This document shows, piece by piece, positions 10,951-23,479 of a stretch of 64,000 nt of DNA (within the stretch, counting starts at the first letter, position 1; every line of letters begins with the position of its first letter). The stretch is from Wyeomyia smithii (taxonomy: Eukaryota > Arthropoda > Insecta > Diptera > Culicidae). The notes below the pieces were generated by a model. It was not told the DNA's origin. It saw only the letters and a list, made by a program, of their open reading frames with translations, and did not search any database. The position numbers and the translations under genes were made by a program. Location of the stretch: contig NC_073695.1 of NCBI RefSeq assembly GCF_029784165.1, forward strand, positions 162,947,365-163,011,364, given 5' to 3'.

Positions 10951-11349
10951 CAGTGATGCCACATTTTCTTCTATATTTTGGAGCTCAAAAAATCTTATCA
11001 CCTTGGTAAAATTTGAAAAAATCTGTAAAATAAAATCTGCATATGTACTGGACATATCCTTCTCGAAAAAAATGCAAAATAGCTTGTTTAACATTTTTTC
11101 CGCGAATTCATTCATGCACACGTTTATGCGTAGCATATGAATATAATAAAACCTCCGACACGCTCCACCGCATTTGAGTTAATTTATATTTTTCATCTAT
11201 ATAAAGAAGTTTAATTTACGACCCCATGAAAACCAAAAAAATCTGTATAATTTCCAGAAAATCTGTAATCTGAATATGCAGATATCTGTATGAAAAATAC
11301 GCAAAAAATCTGTATAAATGCAGATAAATCTGTATATGTGGCATCACTG
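10951..11349. mobile_element. hAT-type MITE, 399 bp, duplication CGATACGG
   Basis: Starts CAGTGATGCCACAT and ends with ATGTGGCATCACTG. The 8-base duplication CGATACGG is exact at 10943-10950 and 11350-11357. Both the 8-base duplication and the CAGTG end are hAT hallmarks. No ORF. A diverged copy lies inverted 60 bases downstream. Confidence 0.85.
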
Positions 11350-11411
11350 CGATACGGAGTGACAAGGCACGACGAAGCGGAGTGGCAAAAAGAATATTTC
11401 GACGAGTAGGT

Positions 11412-11771
11412 AGGGATGCCACAGATTTTTTGCGTATTTTTCATACATATATCTGTATATACAAATTACAGGTTTTCTAGAAATAGTAGAAAACTATACA
11501 GTTTTTCTTGGTTTTCATGAGGTCGCGAAATAAATTTTTCGATATAGTTGAAAATCGAAAATGAACTCAAATGCCGTTGAGCGTGTTGGATTTTTCATTA
11601 TATTTATATGTTACGCGTAAACGTGTGCATAAATGAGTCAATAAACAAACTATATTGCGTTTTTTCTTTTAAGGGATATGTTCAGTAAATTTGCAGATTT
11701 TTATACAGATTGAAATATCACCAAGGTGATTTTCGAAATGCAGATTAAAATGTGGCATACCTGTGGTCTGT
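11412..11771. mobile_element. Second hAT-type MITE of the same family, inverted
   Basis: Starts AGGGATGCCAC and, near the right end, carries GTGGCATACCT. The interior matches 10951-11349 in reverse orientation. The 8 bases GAGTAGGT occur at 11404-11411 and 11772-11779. The right end has about 8 bases (TGGTCTGT) beyond the repeat that the left end lacks, so one end is probably altered. Confidence 0.65.
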
Positions 11772-11779
11772 GAGTAGGT

Positions 11780-11842
11780 ATTATAGTATAGTGTAGTATT
11801 ATAGGATAGTGTAGTATTATAGTATAGTAGTATTATAGTGAG
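11780..11842. repeat. TATTATAGTATAGTGTAG short tandem repeat
   Basis: Three to four imperfect copies of a unit of about 20 bases that follow the MITE duplication directly. Confidence 0.75.
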
Positions 11843-12344
11843 TTGGTATATTGAAAACATATGCCATAAGATATTTATGGTGAAAATATTTATGGTGAGG
11901 AATTGATTATAATTTAATTCCTCTGAACTAAGGTGATGAATGAATAAATGCCATGATTTGGAGTATTTTGTTAAATGTATGCCGCTATCATAAAATTTTC
12001 AAAACTATGGTGTGGTTTCGTTATTCTCGTTAGGGAAAACGCTGATTTCAGATATAATTACAAAAGTTTGCAATTTTTCCATTCATTAAAACATGTTGTT
12101 TTAGAATTAAACCACGGACGTTTTCAAAAACATCGTCATAACAAATTCTCATAATTCGAACAGAACATAGCATATCATAACCTAAGTAAATCAGTAAATA
12201 TCCGTCTGGCTATGTTCCGACCATCAAGTTTTATACAAGCCACAATCATAACCTACATTGCCATAACAAGTTCTGCTTAAAATGAAATCACAGCTTCGAA
12301 ATTTATCTTAGCTTTAAGAGGGACTATCATGCAACTTCACGGGT
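11843..12344. other. Non-coding spacer
   Basis: AT-rich sequence with no coding, RNA or repeat signal that I can support. Confidence 0.4.
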
Positions 12345-13206
12345 TACACACTTAGATTTTATCACCGAGTACGGTAAAATAAATTACCGAGGTTTCAACA
12401 GCTAAGATCTTGGTAATACATCAAAACACCGAGATTATGTAAAAGCAAAAATCAAAAATCTGTCAACTTTAACGAGATTCTCGGTAATGTTCAACTGTCA
12501 AAGTATTACGAGAACTTCAGTAAAATTTACTGAGATATACGTATTTTGCGATTTTTATTCGTCAGATAACCCAGATTATGCTTAAAACGATTATACATAC
12601 AAATTAATTTATTAATTACAAAGTCAACTGTTAGAACTAAACACAGCTTTGGTAAAAACTAGAGAATTGTATTGCTTCCAGGAAATAAAGTAACATCTAT
12701 CATTCTGCAACTTCCATCCTGCGAAGCGAGTTGGTAACCTAAGAAAGAATTAATCGTTTTCTTCAAATACTCTTTGCAGCCAAAAATCGAGATCTGAGAA
12801 AAAATAGTCTATACATACCCAATATTTTAGTTAATCTGAACATTGCAGAATTCTCCATTATAATTATCAGCCGCAAAACCTACTTCTTTTCTTTCTACAC
12901 CGAAAAACGAAAAAAAACTGTTGCACTGAAGCACTCGTTATTTTGACAGTTCAATTTTTCGAAATCTCGTTCGACGAAATATCGGTTAAATGATTCCGGA
13001 TTCCGAGATTCGGTATTTTATTTTACTGAACTCGGAAGTTTTCGGTTTCACCGATTTTTTTGGTAAAAAAAATTACGTTATTCCGGTAAACACGTTCGGT
13101 TTCCGATTTCTCAGTAATTTACTTACCGAACAACGGTAAACTAAAATGTTTCCAAATAGTTCGGTATTTTATTTTACCCAGCAAACATTACGCAGTTAAG
13201 TGTGTA
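12345..13206. mobile_element. Probable MITE rich in TTACCGA / TCGGTAA motifs
   Basis: The ends TACACACTTAG and TTAAGTGTGTA are imperfect inverted repeats, and just inside both ends lies GGTAAAATAAA followed by TACCGA. Motifs of the form ACCGAG and CTCGGTA recur many times in both orientations. The interior is otherwise non-coding. No clean target duplication was identified. Confidence 0.5.
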
Positions 13207-13449
13207 TGTATTTCTGGTTTTATTTGGTTGTTATGAAAGTCAATATAAAACAAATTTATGGCCGTTCTTAACACTGTGAAGCTAAGTTGTATTATGGAAG
13301 ACATATGATGGTTTGTAAAGCCATTTTTGCATAACATTTTATGACTATCAAATAAAATCTACTTACAATCGATGGCTTTAGTGCAAGCCAACTTGAAACA
13401 AAAACAAAACTAGAATAAATTCTTGAAGCATTTTGATTGTTACTTGGGA
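13207..13449. other. Left flank of the large nested insertion
   Basis: Non-coding sequence up to the ATAT target duplication (13450-13453). It would join directly to 33719 if the gypsy-based stack were absent. Confidence 0.5.
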
Positions 13450-13453
13450 ATAT

Positions 13454-13971
13454 TGTAGGTTGATTGTTTTTTTGAACCGGGGAGAAGGACTTGTCAACCG
13501 GTATCGCAAGCTATGGTGGACTTATGGAAAGTATTTAGGACCGGCAATAAACAACACAGTTCCTTGGTATGTTAAGAATCGACTGGTTTATTCTAATCGG
13601 TACGGCTTTTTATATTATTTACAATTATTGCAGTTTTACATATTAACGTAAGAGTAAGGGTGATAAAAGACTATAAGTAAGGGTGACAAAAGACTACAAG
13701 AAAACCACTGCCAAACTGTTCAATTTTTCTTATTGCTAGGTTAGTTAATTTTGTGTATGCCGAACCTAGCCGGGTATGAAATACGATCCTTGCACTTCGA
13801 GTGCAATCGATGGCGAGCAGTAAAGAATGAAAATAATTTATGGTCGCTTGGGAGGCAAGTGACACATGTGTTTCGCTATTATGTAATTGTGTGCTGCTTG
13901 TTTGAGGCGGATGGCCTTTCAATTTGTTTATGTTTTTGGAATTTGATGCTACAGGGTTGAAGCCTATTACA
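13454..13971 (-). repeat. 3' LTR of the deleted gypsy element
   Basis: On the minus strand it starts TGTAATAGGC and ends CAACCTACA, so it has TG...CA ends. It aligns along its length with 33167-33714 but lacks several short stretches (for example TGTCTT near 13498 and GGGTCGCTGAA near 13812). A purine tract lies immediately outside its 5' side. Confidence 0.85.
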
Positions 13972-13984
13972 CCTACCCCGTTTT
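13972..13984 (-). promoter_or_regulatory. Polypurine tract of the gypsy element
   Basis: Minus-strand AAAACGGGGTAGG directly precedes the 3' LTR. This is where plus-strand DNA priming occurs in LTR retroelements. Confidence 0.7.
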
Positions 13985-14298
13985 AGAAGAGTAATGAAAT
14001 GGAATAAAATGAGATGAGATTACTCTGCTTGGGTCTATCTCCTGTTGTCTTTTGCCTTGTTTTCGTATCAAGTATTTGTTTTTTTTTCAGTTTGCCTGTT
14101 ATCTTATCTGCTAGGTTAAATTGTATGATTTTTTTTTTCTTTTTTTTCAGTTTGCCTGTGAGCTTATATACTATGTTTAATTATATGATAGGGTAGGAAC
14201 TATTTGACAATTCTGTTTTTCTGTACTGTTTGAGTTTCTTTTGATATTGTATTCTGTATTGTTACGTTTGGATGTTGCATCTGGATAATGGTAAATGG

Positions 14299-14889
14299 TC
14301 ATGAATATACTGAATCTAATTTTCTGCGATTTTCCTTTTTCAGCCATATCTGGTCTCCTATTTGAAAATCAGTAGAATTTGCTTTTTGTGTTTGTTTACA
14401 TATTCTGTTTATTTTTGATTTTTCTAGTAAGATTCTTGCTTTATGAGCTGCTAAGTGTAATTTGAATTTTAGTTCTTCCTGATATGCATCATAGTTGTAA
14501 ACTGGCTCTATTGAGTTTGTTTCTTTTAACCGTGCTGGATGGTTGACTTGTGTACCGAAAACTAGTTCAAATGGTGTGAAAGCATGTTCAGTATGTGGCG
14601 TAGTATTATAGAAAAATGTAAAGAATGGTATCCAAGAACCCCAGTCATCATGTTGTTCGTTTTCGAATTGTCTATGATATTCGTTTAAACAACGGTTCGT
14701 TCGAGAGATTCTATGGTTTCCGGGTGGTAGGCTGTGGAGAATTTTTGGTTTATGGAGAGGATAGTGCATATTTGTTGGAATACTTCGTTTTTATATTCGG
14801 TACCCATTTCAGATTTGATTATCTTAGAGCATCCATAGATTAAAATAAGGTTTTAAACTAGTGCTTTTGCCAGAGTACAAGCTTGTTGT
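14299..14889 (-). pseudogene. Gypsy integrase, C-terminal half
   Basis: Minus-strand frames carry the second half of a Ty3/gypsy integrase core. The segment before 14769 has the pattern MGTEYKNEVF (here Glu precedes Met in KSEMGTEYK, where Asp is usual). It is followed by AYHPET, then by the tail WGSWIPFFTFFYNTTPHTEH and ending in a basic region FQIGDQIWLKK typical of the integrase C-terminal domain. An internal stop and a frameshift separate the pieces. Upstream (minus sense) the gene is cut by the Jockey insertion, beyond which only the gag start is found, so the first half of integrase and the rest of pol are gone. Confidence 0.8.
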
Positions 14890-15099
14890 AACCTTTTTAG
14901 TGTCCAGTGCGTCTTGAACTGTCCTACAGATCAGACGTGTTTTCGGTTGCTTGTGGACTGGTCTTTGACCTATAGCTTCAAAGTTTGTGTTTTGTCAGTG
15001 TGTCTTTTAAAGACTACCTGAAAGTTATTTCCTATCAGTCTTCCTCAAGACTACCTACTTTCGAACATTTGTTTTAACTTTTTTTTCGTATCCTGAAAT

Positions 15100-16325
15100 G
15101 ACAGGACGAAAAAAGAAACCACGCATCACTACGAGGAGAAAGAGTGAGCATTCTCTCTCAGACAATTCGAGTGGCTGTAGTGACAATCCTTTTGATATTT
15201 TGCCTGAGCAAGAAGCTGGTGAAATGGAAGTTATTATTAATGAAACTATACGAAATGTAAATTCTTTAAAAAAGGCGAAAGTTCCACCTATTGTGGTAAC
15301 TATTTCTCCTGAATTCAATATTTTTTAAAAGGAACTTTCAACGTTTGTTTCTGACGTTAAAGTTACCTATCAAATTAGTCGTAGAGGCGAATGCCGCTTA
15401 TTAGCCGACTCTATAAAGGGTCGTAATCGTTCTATTCCGTATTTAACTGAATAAATGTATAATTTTTTTACATATGACACTAAGAGCGCCAAGCCGTTCA
15501 AGGTCGTATTGAAAGGTCTCACCAACGATTGATCGACGAGATCAAACTTACTTTAACAGAATTACTTGGCATAGCCCCTACCCAAGTAATTCCAATGAAA
15601 CAAAAATCACGAGGCGAAAACAGTCAGAGAACTGGAATTTCCCTTTTTTTTATTCTCGCTTATTTACCGTCGGTCTAGTTCCGCCACTATTATTGTGCCA
15701 ATCACCGACGCCCGGGGAGGCGACTCCACCCAGGACCCTAACTCACGACCCGTTGATTAACGGACCGGCGCCAACGGCTTTACTTCCTCATGCGATGGAA
15801 GGCGTGGTTCCAGAGATTTTTCGCCTCAGAAAATCTCCCGGTGTCGGCTAGGATTGAATCTAGACCAGTTGGGTTGGTTGTGAGTGGATCACGCCACCTC
15901 ACAACCATCGACACTTATGTCGGCGGTGGAATTCGAACCCAGGCGTCGAGCGTGGTTGGGGGATACGTTACCAACCACGCTATGCCTTATTTATTATTTA
16001 ATTCATTTTAACCGCAGTGAGGTTAACAACTCAGAATTTTTTGAAAAAGCACAGGCTTTATATAATGTGCGAGTAAAATGGGAATTATATCGAAAGTTTG
16101 GCGGAGGTGAAAAGCTTATCACCCAATGCAGCATTTGTCAACGTTATGACCATGGTTTAAAATTCTGTAACATGGACCAAAAATGTCTCATTTGTGGAGA
16201 CTCTTCTCACAAAAAGGACACATGTCCTGTGAAGGAGAATAAAAATTTTCCTTGTGCGAATTGTAACGGCAACCATATGTCAAATTTTTATCAATGCCTC
16301 CGTTTAGCAATTGTTAAGGCAAGGT
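15100..16325 (+). pseudogene. Jockey ORF1 (Gag-like, three CCHC knuckles), interrupted
   Basis: Starts with an ATG at 15100 and a basic N-terminus MTGRKKKPR, followed by a segment containing FKVVLKGL typical of Jockey ORF1. Frameshifts or stops occur near 15328 and 15450, and a tRNA-derived SINE (about 15645-15985) is inserted. The C-terminal part at 16020-16300 has three zinc knuckles: CSICQRYDHGLKFC, CLICGDSSHKKDTC and CANCNGNHMSNFYQC. The protein would bind LINE RNA in the RNP. It is non-functional here. Confidence 0.8.
15645..15985 (-). mobile_element. tRNA-derived SINE inside Jockey ORF1
   Basis: Read on the minus strand the head has an A box TAGCGTGGTTGG, matching TRGCnnRGYnGG, and about 38 bases later a B box GGTTCGAATTCC. 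The body follows, ending in AATAAGCGAGAATAAAAAAAA. The 3' half recurs alone at 34015-34171. The clean Pol III boxes make the SINE call firm. No family name is assigned. Confidence 0.85.
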
Positions 16326-16734
16326 AAGGTAAACTTCAAAACAAAATTCTCCAAGCGTACCAGTGACGCCCAGTTTCTCTACTCCTTTGCATACTCGTTT
16401 AACATAAGCACAGGTAACATAAGCACAGGTAACAGGTAGTTCGAACATTATACCTTCTAATGTTGGTAGTTCGAAAATGACCGTTAATATGGGAGGTAAG
16501 CAAAACACGGTAGAAAATAAAAGTACAACTATTACGCCAGCTGATATTGCAATTGAAAATATTTTTTCTAATGTCAACTGCCTGTGGCCTATTACGGCAG
16601 GTAAACTTTCTTTTCTGTAACAGACAATGTTCGATCTTCTGAACGCCATGTTGCAGGCAAAATCAATGTTTGAAGCCATTCAAATAGGTACAAATTTTAC
16701 AATTAAAATTGTTTCTAATTTAAAATTTAGCAAT

Positions 16735-19003
16735 GATTTTAAATAAAACCATCTTAATTTTAAATTGGAATGCTCGCTCATTGAAGGCCAATGATAATGA
16801 GCTTTTTAATTTTTTCAAAGGTAAATAATGTGCATATTGCAATTATTACTGAAACATTTTTGAAACCTAACATCAAATTAAAATATGATCCCAATTACGT
16901 GGTTCATAGATATGATAGGATTCAGGGTTCCGGTGGTGGAGTTGCAATTGTTATTCATCACCGAATCAAACATCGTGCACTTCCCCATCTTGAGACGAAA
17001 GTTATTGAAACTCTGGGAATTGAAGTTCAAACTGAACTTGGGATTTTATTTATTGTCGCAGCATATTTACCATTCCAAAGCACACGCGAGCCCAAAATTT
17101 ATTTTGAAGGTGATTTACAGAAACTCACCAGAAATCGTTCAAAATTTTTTATAATCGGCAATTTTAACGCTAAACATCGACCATGGAATAATTCTCAAAG
17201 TAATTCCAATGGCAAAATTTTATTCAATGATTGTTCTTCAGGATACTATTCTATTTTGTCTCCGAATAGTCCTACATGTTTTTCTTCTGCAAGAAATCCA
17301 TCAACATTTGATTTGGTGCCAACAGATCAAAGTAATGTATGTAGTGAATTGATCACACATGCTGACTTTGATTCTGACCATCTTCCAATAACTTTTTCTT
17401 AATTACATGAATCAGTTTTAAACCCTATGAGCTCTGTTTTTGATTATAACAAGGCTAATTTGGAAAGATATAAAACTCATATTGAGAGTAATTTTAATAA
17501 TGAGCTTGATTTGCAAAACGAGGTGAGTATTGATTCCGCTTTGGAAGCATTGAAATGTGCAATTATTGATGCCAGAAATTATTCTGTTCTAAAGGCTCAA
17601 GTTAAATTTGATACACCAATCTTCAACTTCTAATTCGTTTGAAAAATGTCCGCAGACGTTAACATCAACGTTCTCGTGACCCAGCTTTTAAAATTATTTA
17701 TAAAGATTTACAGAAAGAGATTAAACATAGATTTACTCTTCTGAGGAATCAAAATTTTGAGACTAAAAATGAAAAATTGAAACCACAATCAAAACCCTTT
17801 TGGAAGCTATCAAAGATTCTTAAGAAACCTTCAAAGCCTATACCAATTTTAAAAGATGGTAAACGTTTTATTGTATCCAATGAACAAAAGGCTCAAAGAC
17901 TTACTCAGCAGTTTGAGAGTGTTCATAATTCAAATTTGAATTTTGTTAGTCCAATTGAAAATGCACTCACACGTCAATTTGATTTAATTTTTTCACAGTT
18001 TTTTTTTACCTTCAGAAACCCCATCCCATCAGAGTTACTAATATGATACGAGCTAATAAATCTGAAGGTTATTCCACTGGAGCTGCTCTTTCAGACATAG
18101 GAAAAGCATTCGACAGTGTTTGGCATAGAGGTTTGATTGCGAAATTGCAAACTTTTAATTTTCCAATTTCCCTAATCAAAATAAAAAAAAAAAAATTTTA
18201 CTGATCGAACTCTGCAGGTTGTCTATCAGAATTCAAAATCTGATAGATTTCCTGCCAGAGCAGGTGTGCCTCAGGGTTCAGTCTTGGGTCCAGTCCTGTA
18301 CAACATATTCACTTCAGATCTTCCGGATTTGCCTCCAGGATGCACAAAGTCCTTGTTGTGCGATGACACAAGCATTTCCGTAAAAGGAAAAAGTCTTCGT
18401 GTCATATGCATTCGATTGCAGAAAAGTTTAGATATTTTTTCTTCTTACTTGCAAAAGTGGAAAATCTTTCCCAATGCTTCTAAAACTCAAATGATAATTT
18501 TTCCCCATAAGACTAGGGCTTCTTTCCTCTAGCCAAACAATAATCACGTTGTTAAGATGAATGGGGTTATTTTAAGTTGGACTGACAAGGTTAAGTACTT
18601 GGGACTAATTTACGATGAAAAACTTATTTTCAAAGAGCACATTGAGAGTATACAAGCCAAGTGCATCAAATATACGAGATGTTTATATCCTCTCATTAAC
18701 AGGAATTCTAAACTTTGGTTAAAGAACAAACTTTTGATTTACAAGCAAATTTTTAGACCAGCAATGCTTTATGTTGTACCGATTTGGTCCAGTTGCTGTT
18801 CAACAAGGAAGAAAACGCTCCAAAGGATTCAGTATAAAATTCTGAAAATGATTTTGAAGCGTCCTCTTTGGTTTGGTACACTCGAATTACATAGACTTAC
18901 TGGTGTTGAAACATTAGAAGCTATGTCAAATAGAATTATTAACAATTTTCGACAAAAATCGTTGCAATCCTCAATTGCAACGATATGCTCTCTTTATAGC
19001 TAA
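16735..19003 (+). pseudogene. Jockey ORF2 (endonuclease and reverse transcriptase), degenerate
   Basis: The APE-type endonuclease comes first: ILNWNARSLK near 16755, SGGGVAIVI near 16925, NFNAKHRPW near 17165 and DSDHLPI near 17380. Reverse transcriptase follows in broken frames: GKAFDSVWHRGL near 18100, VPQGSVLGPVLYN near 18265 and CDDTS in place of the usual YADD or FADD near 18360. The C-terminal region runs to a stop at 19003. Several stops and frameshifts are present, so it is inactive. There is no RNase H domain, as expected for Jockey. Confidence 0.85.
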
Positions 19004-19836
19004 GTTTACTTCCCCTTTTTTGACAAGTAGGTTTAAATCCCTACGAATGATAAGTCCTAATTGCGAAAGCAAACAAATTCTAACAATTAAAATTACAAAT
19101 TCCTAACAGTGTTGAGAAGTCGCCATTTGTGATTGGACACTAGGGTGGGACAAAAAATAAATATTAGCTCCCATGCACTTTTCGTGTTCCTTATGCGTCC
19201 TGTAACAACTGTGTAACTTTTCAGATCGATCGGTGGAACGCCTGATTTGCGCCCGATTTTTAAAGTTTCCATACGATTTTATATGGGAAAACCCACTTTT
19301 TCAAAACTTATGCTGCACCATGCTGTTGTTGCAAACTCAACAACGGGATAAGAAACAGTTTCGCGTAGAATTAAGCTTGAAAGCGTGATTTTTTGCTCAT
19401 AGTTTCTTCGGAGAAAATGCTTAGAATATCAATCCCTATATATTTTTTTCTTCATCTATAATTTATTTGACACGGCACAAATACAAATTAATGTTTAACG
19501 GCGCCAGTTATATCTGGTAGCTTACTTTCTAAAGTATCTTAATAACTAAAAGCAAATTTTATATCCTCGCTGCCGACTACAAGCTGAAACTAAATCTAAC
19601 TTAAAGCTAGAATGTTTTGCATTGAAGCACTGGTTTGTTGTTTGATGGTTTTCCATTGCTATAGGTAAGCAGGATATTGAATATGTTCCGCTGCTGGGCC
19701 AAGATATTACGGACTGGCATATTGGGTTGTCTTCCTCGGGCTCTGAGAGTATCGTGCGGGTCTGGTTGCTGTTTCCGGATCCGGGGTCTTGAAGTGTTCT
19801 TGTCGTTTGGCTGGATGTAGGCGGAAGGGAATAGGA

Positions 19837-22800
19837 CTAAACTGGGGCGTAGATGGATTTCAAGAAAACGTATATAAGGGACATGTAGGATAGGTCACGG
19901 CTCGCCAAGACATCTCGAACAGGAACAGCCGGCTGCCTACCTTCGGCCTGCAGGGAAGCTATTAATTTAGACCTGGCGTCACGGTGTACAGGGCATGACC
20001 AAACAACGTGCTCTATGTCGTGATAACCTTCACCACAGGCACAGATACCACTTTCCCCGAGCCCAACACGACGGAGATGCGCGTCAAATCTATAGTGATT
20101 GGCCATAAGCCGGGACATCACGCAAATGAAATCCCGACCTACATCCAACCCCTTGAACCACGGGTTCGTCGATACTTTGGGGATTATGGAATGTAACCAT
20201 CTTCCCAATTCCCCTCTGGTCCAAGCATTTCGCCAACTGATGATCGTATTCTGACGTACAAGTGCGAAAAATTCATTGAAGGCAATTGGTCTTTCATAAA
20301 TATCACCGTTTGTTGCGCCCACCTTAGCCAAAGAGTCCGCTTCCTCATTGCCCGGTATCGAACAGTGAGAAGGGACCCACGCTAAGGTAATCTGAAACGA
20401 TTTTTCGGATAAAGCACTCAGATGTTCCCATATTTTCCCCAGGAAATACGGAGAGTGCTTAACATCTTTCATCGATCGGAGAGCCTCAATGGAACTGAGA
20501 CTGTCCGTAAAGATGAAATAATGGTCCGTGGGCATTTTTTCGATAATCCCTAGGGTGTACTGAATTGCAGCTAATTCTGCGACGTAAACAAAAGCAAGAT
20601 TATCGAGCTTCTGGGAGACGGTTAAATTGTTATTGAAAATACCGAAGCCAGTAGACCCATCAAGAAGTGATCCGTCAGTGTAGAACATATTGTCGCAGTT
20701 GATGTTTCGATATTTATTGGAAAAAATTTTGGGGTTCTGCTGCACGCGTAAATGATCCGGGATTCCACGAGTTTCTTCTATCATAAATAAATCGAAAAAC
20801 ACAGTAGAATCAGAAGTATCTAATAAGTTGACACGATTTGGAATATTCGAAGAAGGGTTAATATTATGGGACATGTGATTAAAATACAATGTCATAAAAC
20901 GGGTTTGAGAATTAAGTTCGATTAACCTTCCAAAATTTTCAATCATAGGACGGTTAAAGACCTCACATTTGATAAGAATACGAGAAGAGAGGCTCCAGAA
21001 GCGGTTTTTCAATGGTAGAACTCCAGCTAAGATCTCCAAACTCATCGTATGGGTCGACTGCATGCAACCTAAGGCGATACGCAGACAACGATATTGTATT
21101 CGCTCTAGTTTGATCAAATGTGCGTTCGCTGCGGAGCGGAAGCAGAAACATCCGTATTCAATAACAGACAATATCGTTGTTTGGTAGAGCCTTATAAAGT
21201 CTCCTGGGTGTGCTCCCCACCAAGATCCGGTTATTGTACGAAGAAAATTCACTCTTTGTTGGCATTTTTTCATCAGATACCTAATGTGACAACCCCAGGT
21301 GCTTTTAGAGTCGAACCAGACACCAAGATATTTGTGTACCAAAACCTGAGAAATCGTTTTACCCATTAATTGTGTTTGAAGCTGAGCAGGTTCATGCTTC
21401 CTAGAAAAAACTACTATCTCAGTCTTATCCGGAGAGAATTCGATACCTAGCTGTAAAGCCCAAGCAGACAAATTGCCCAAGGTATCTTGCAATGGTCCTT
21501 TCAAATCGGCAGCTTTGGCTCCTGTAACAGAGATTACACTGTCGTCTGCAAGTCTTATCGTGCATGAATTTGCCAGACATTCGTCGATGTCATTTACATA
21601 AAAGTTGTAAAGGAGGGGGCTTAAACATGAGCCATGGGGAAGACCCATGTAGCTAATGCGAAAAGTTGCCAAATCGCCGTGCGTAAAATGCATGTGCTTT
21701 TCGGACAACAAATTGTGCAAAAAATTGTTCAAAATTGGAGAAAATCCTTGTCGGTGAAGTTTGCCCGAAAGAATGTCAATAGAAACGGAATCAAAAGCCC
21801 CCTCATGTCCAAGAACGCAGACGCCATTTGTTCTTTGCGAGCATACTCCAGCTGAATATCTGTTGAAAGCAACGCAAGACAATCACTCGTCCCTTTGGCA
21901 CGGCGGAAGCCAAATTGAGTTTCTGATAGCAGACCATTTGATTCGACCCAATGGTCTAAACGACGGAGTATCATTTTTTCCATCAATTTCCGGATACAGG
22001 ATAGCATTGCAATCGGCCTATAAGAGTTGTGATCAGAAGCTGGTTTTCCCGGTTTTTGGATGGCGATCACCTTCACTTGCCTCCAATCCTGCGGTACAAT
22101 GTTTTGCTCCAGGAACTTGTTGAACAAGTTCAACAAGCGCCTCTTGGCATTGCCGGGTAGATTCTTCAACAAGTTGAATTTGATTCTATCTAACCCAGGC
22201 GCGTTATTGTTACAGGACAGGAGGGCAACTGAAAATTCTGCCATCGTAAAAGGTGATTCTATCGCGTCGTGGCACGGAGACGCATCGCGAACAATGTTTT
22301 GCTCAGGAACAGAGTCCGGACATACTTTCCTGGCAAAATCAAATATCCACCGACTTGAAGACTCCTCGCATTCGTTGATCGTTACGCGATTCCGCATTCT
22401 TCGGGCTGTGTTTCAAAGAGTGCTCATCGATGTCTCCCTCGACGTCTCGTTCACGAACCGACGCCAATATCCGCGTTTCTTTGCTTTAGCCAAGCTTTTA
22501 AGCTTGGTATCAAGCTCCGAATACCGTAAATAGTCGCCAGGTAAACCTCCCTTCTGGAAGGCCAAAAACGCGACGGATCTTCGCGTGTAGACATCGGAGC
22601 ACTCTTGGCCCCACCACGGAGTGGGAGGCCGTTCTTTGATCGTTACGCCGGGATATTTTTTCGTTTGGGCTTGCATCACGGTGTCGAGAATCAAGCCCGT
22701 GAGGAGGTTGTATTCTTCAAGTGGTGGATGTTGTTGAATCGACCCGACCGCTTTTGAAATCATTTCCTCGTATAACTTCCAATCGACATTCCGTGTGAGG

Positions 22801-22925
22801 TCATACGGAATGTCAATTGGTCGCATGCGAGTTGACCCGTTAGTAATTGAAATAAGAATAGGCAAATGGTCGCTACCGTGAGGATCGATTATTACCTTCC
22901 ATGTGCAATCCAACCGTAGCGACAT
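19837..22925 (-). pseudogene. LINE ORF2: reverse transcriptase, RNase H and C-terminal zinc motif
   Basis: In minus-strand order: the end of the endonuclease (SDHLPILIS near 22860); RT with YRPIAMLSC, then GAFDSVSID near 21790, GLPHGSCLSPLLYN near 21640 and LADDSVIS near 21550; RNase H with YTDGSLLDG, ELAAIQYTL, FTDSLSSIEAL and WVPSHCSIPGNEEADSLAK (D, E, D, D catalytic set present); and a Cys/His segment CACGEGYHDIEHVVWSC near 20040. Frameshifts near 21730-21880 and 22400 break the ORF into three. The largest open piece, 19837-21882, is 681 codons and has an intact RNase H. Confidence 0.85.
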
Positions 22926-23479
22926 CTAACATAAGGATAGATCCAAAGCGCTTGGGCGCGCTGGAGGTTTCGGGATACGTGTCATTTCACCATTGTTTAA
23001 AATAGTCATGTCGAAGTCATCGCAAAGGTTATAGATTAAAGAGGAGCGGTTATCATTGTAAGGGGAACCCCAAGCCACGCCAGCAGCCGTTGCCCAACCT
23101 GTGCTCTGAGGGGAATATATATTGAGGCAATACAAAGCTCTTTACCTTGTATTGTCATTTGACATGCGACAACTTCAAAGCCTGGAATCGAGGGAAGGTT
23201 AATACGATAAAAAGAATAGCACTTCTTTATCCCTAGAAGTACCTCTCCATATGGAGTGTCTCGACCAAGGCGAATAATATTAAAATCATGGAAGTTGAGA
23301 TCAGTATTCGAAGTAAGCCAGGTTTCACAAAGGGAAAATGCATCGCATTTGTTTTTATTTATCAAAACTTTAAACGAATCAATTTTTGGTAAAATACTTC
23401 TACAATTCCACTGTAAGACAGAGATAGAATCCTTCATATACGCAGATGAATTAGGCATCGAAGGATATGATCGCTGCAA
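22926..23479 (-). pseudogene. LINE ORF2 start: APE-type endonuclease
   Basis: Begins near 23479 and carries VLQWNCRSILPK, SLCETWL and IASIYIP, the early endonuclease motifs. A frameshift near 23090 moves the rest into another frame. It would nick target DNA for target-primed reverse transcription. It overlaps the end of ORF1 by a few codons. Confidence 0.8.

Noticed and set aside
10635..11009. 124-codon + ORF
   Set aside because: Runs into the MITE starting at 10951 and has no domain. Unlikely to be a gene.
15790..16327. Two overlapping + ORFs of 73 and 147 codons
   Set aside because: The first and the start of the second are translated SINE. Only the zinc-knuckle end belongs to Jockey ORF1.
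22060..22533. 157-codon + ORF
   Set aside because: Antisense to LINE reverse transcriptase.
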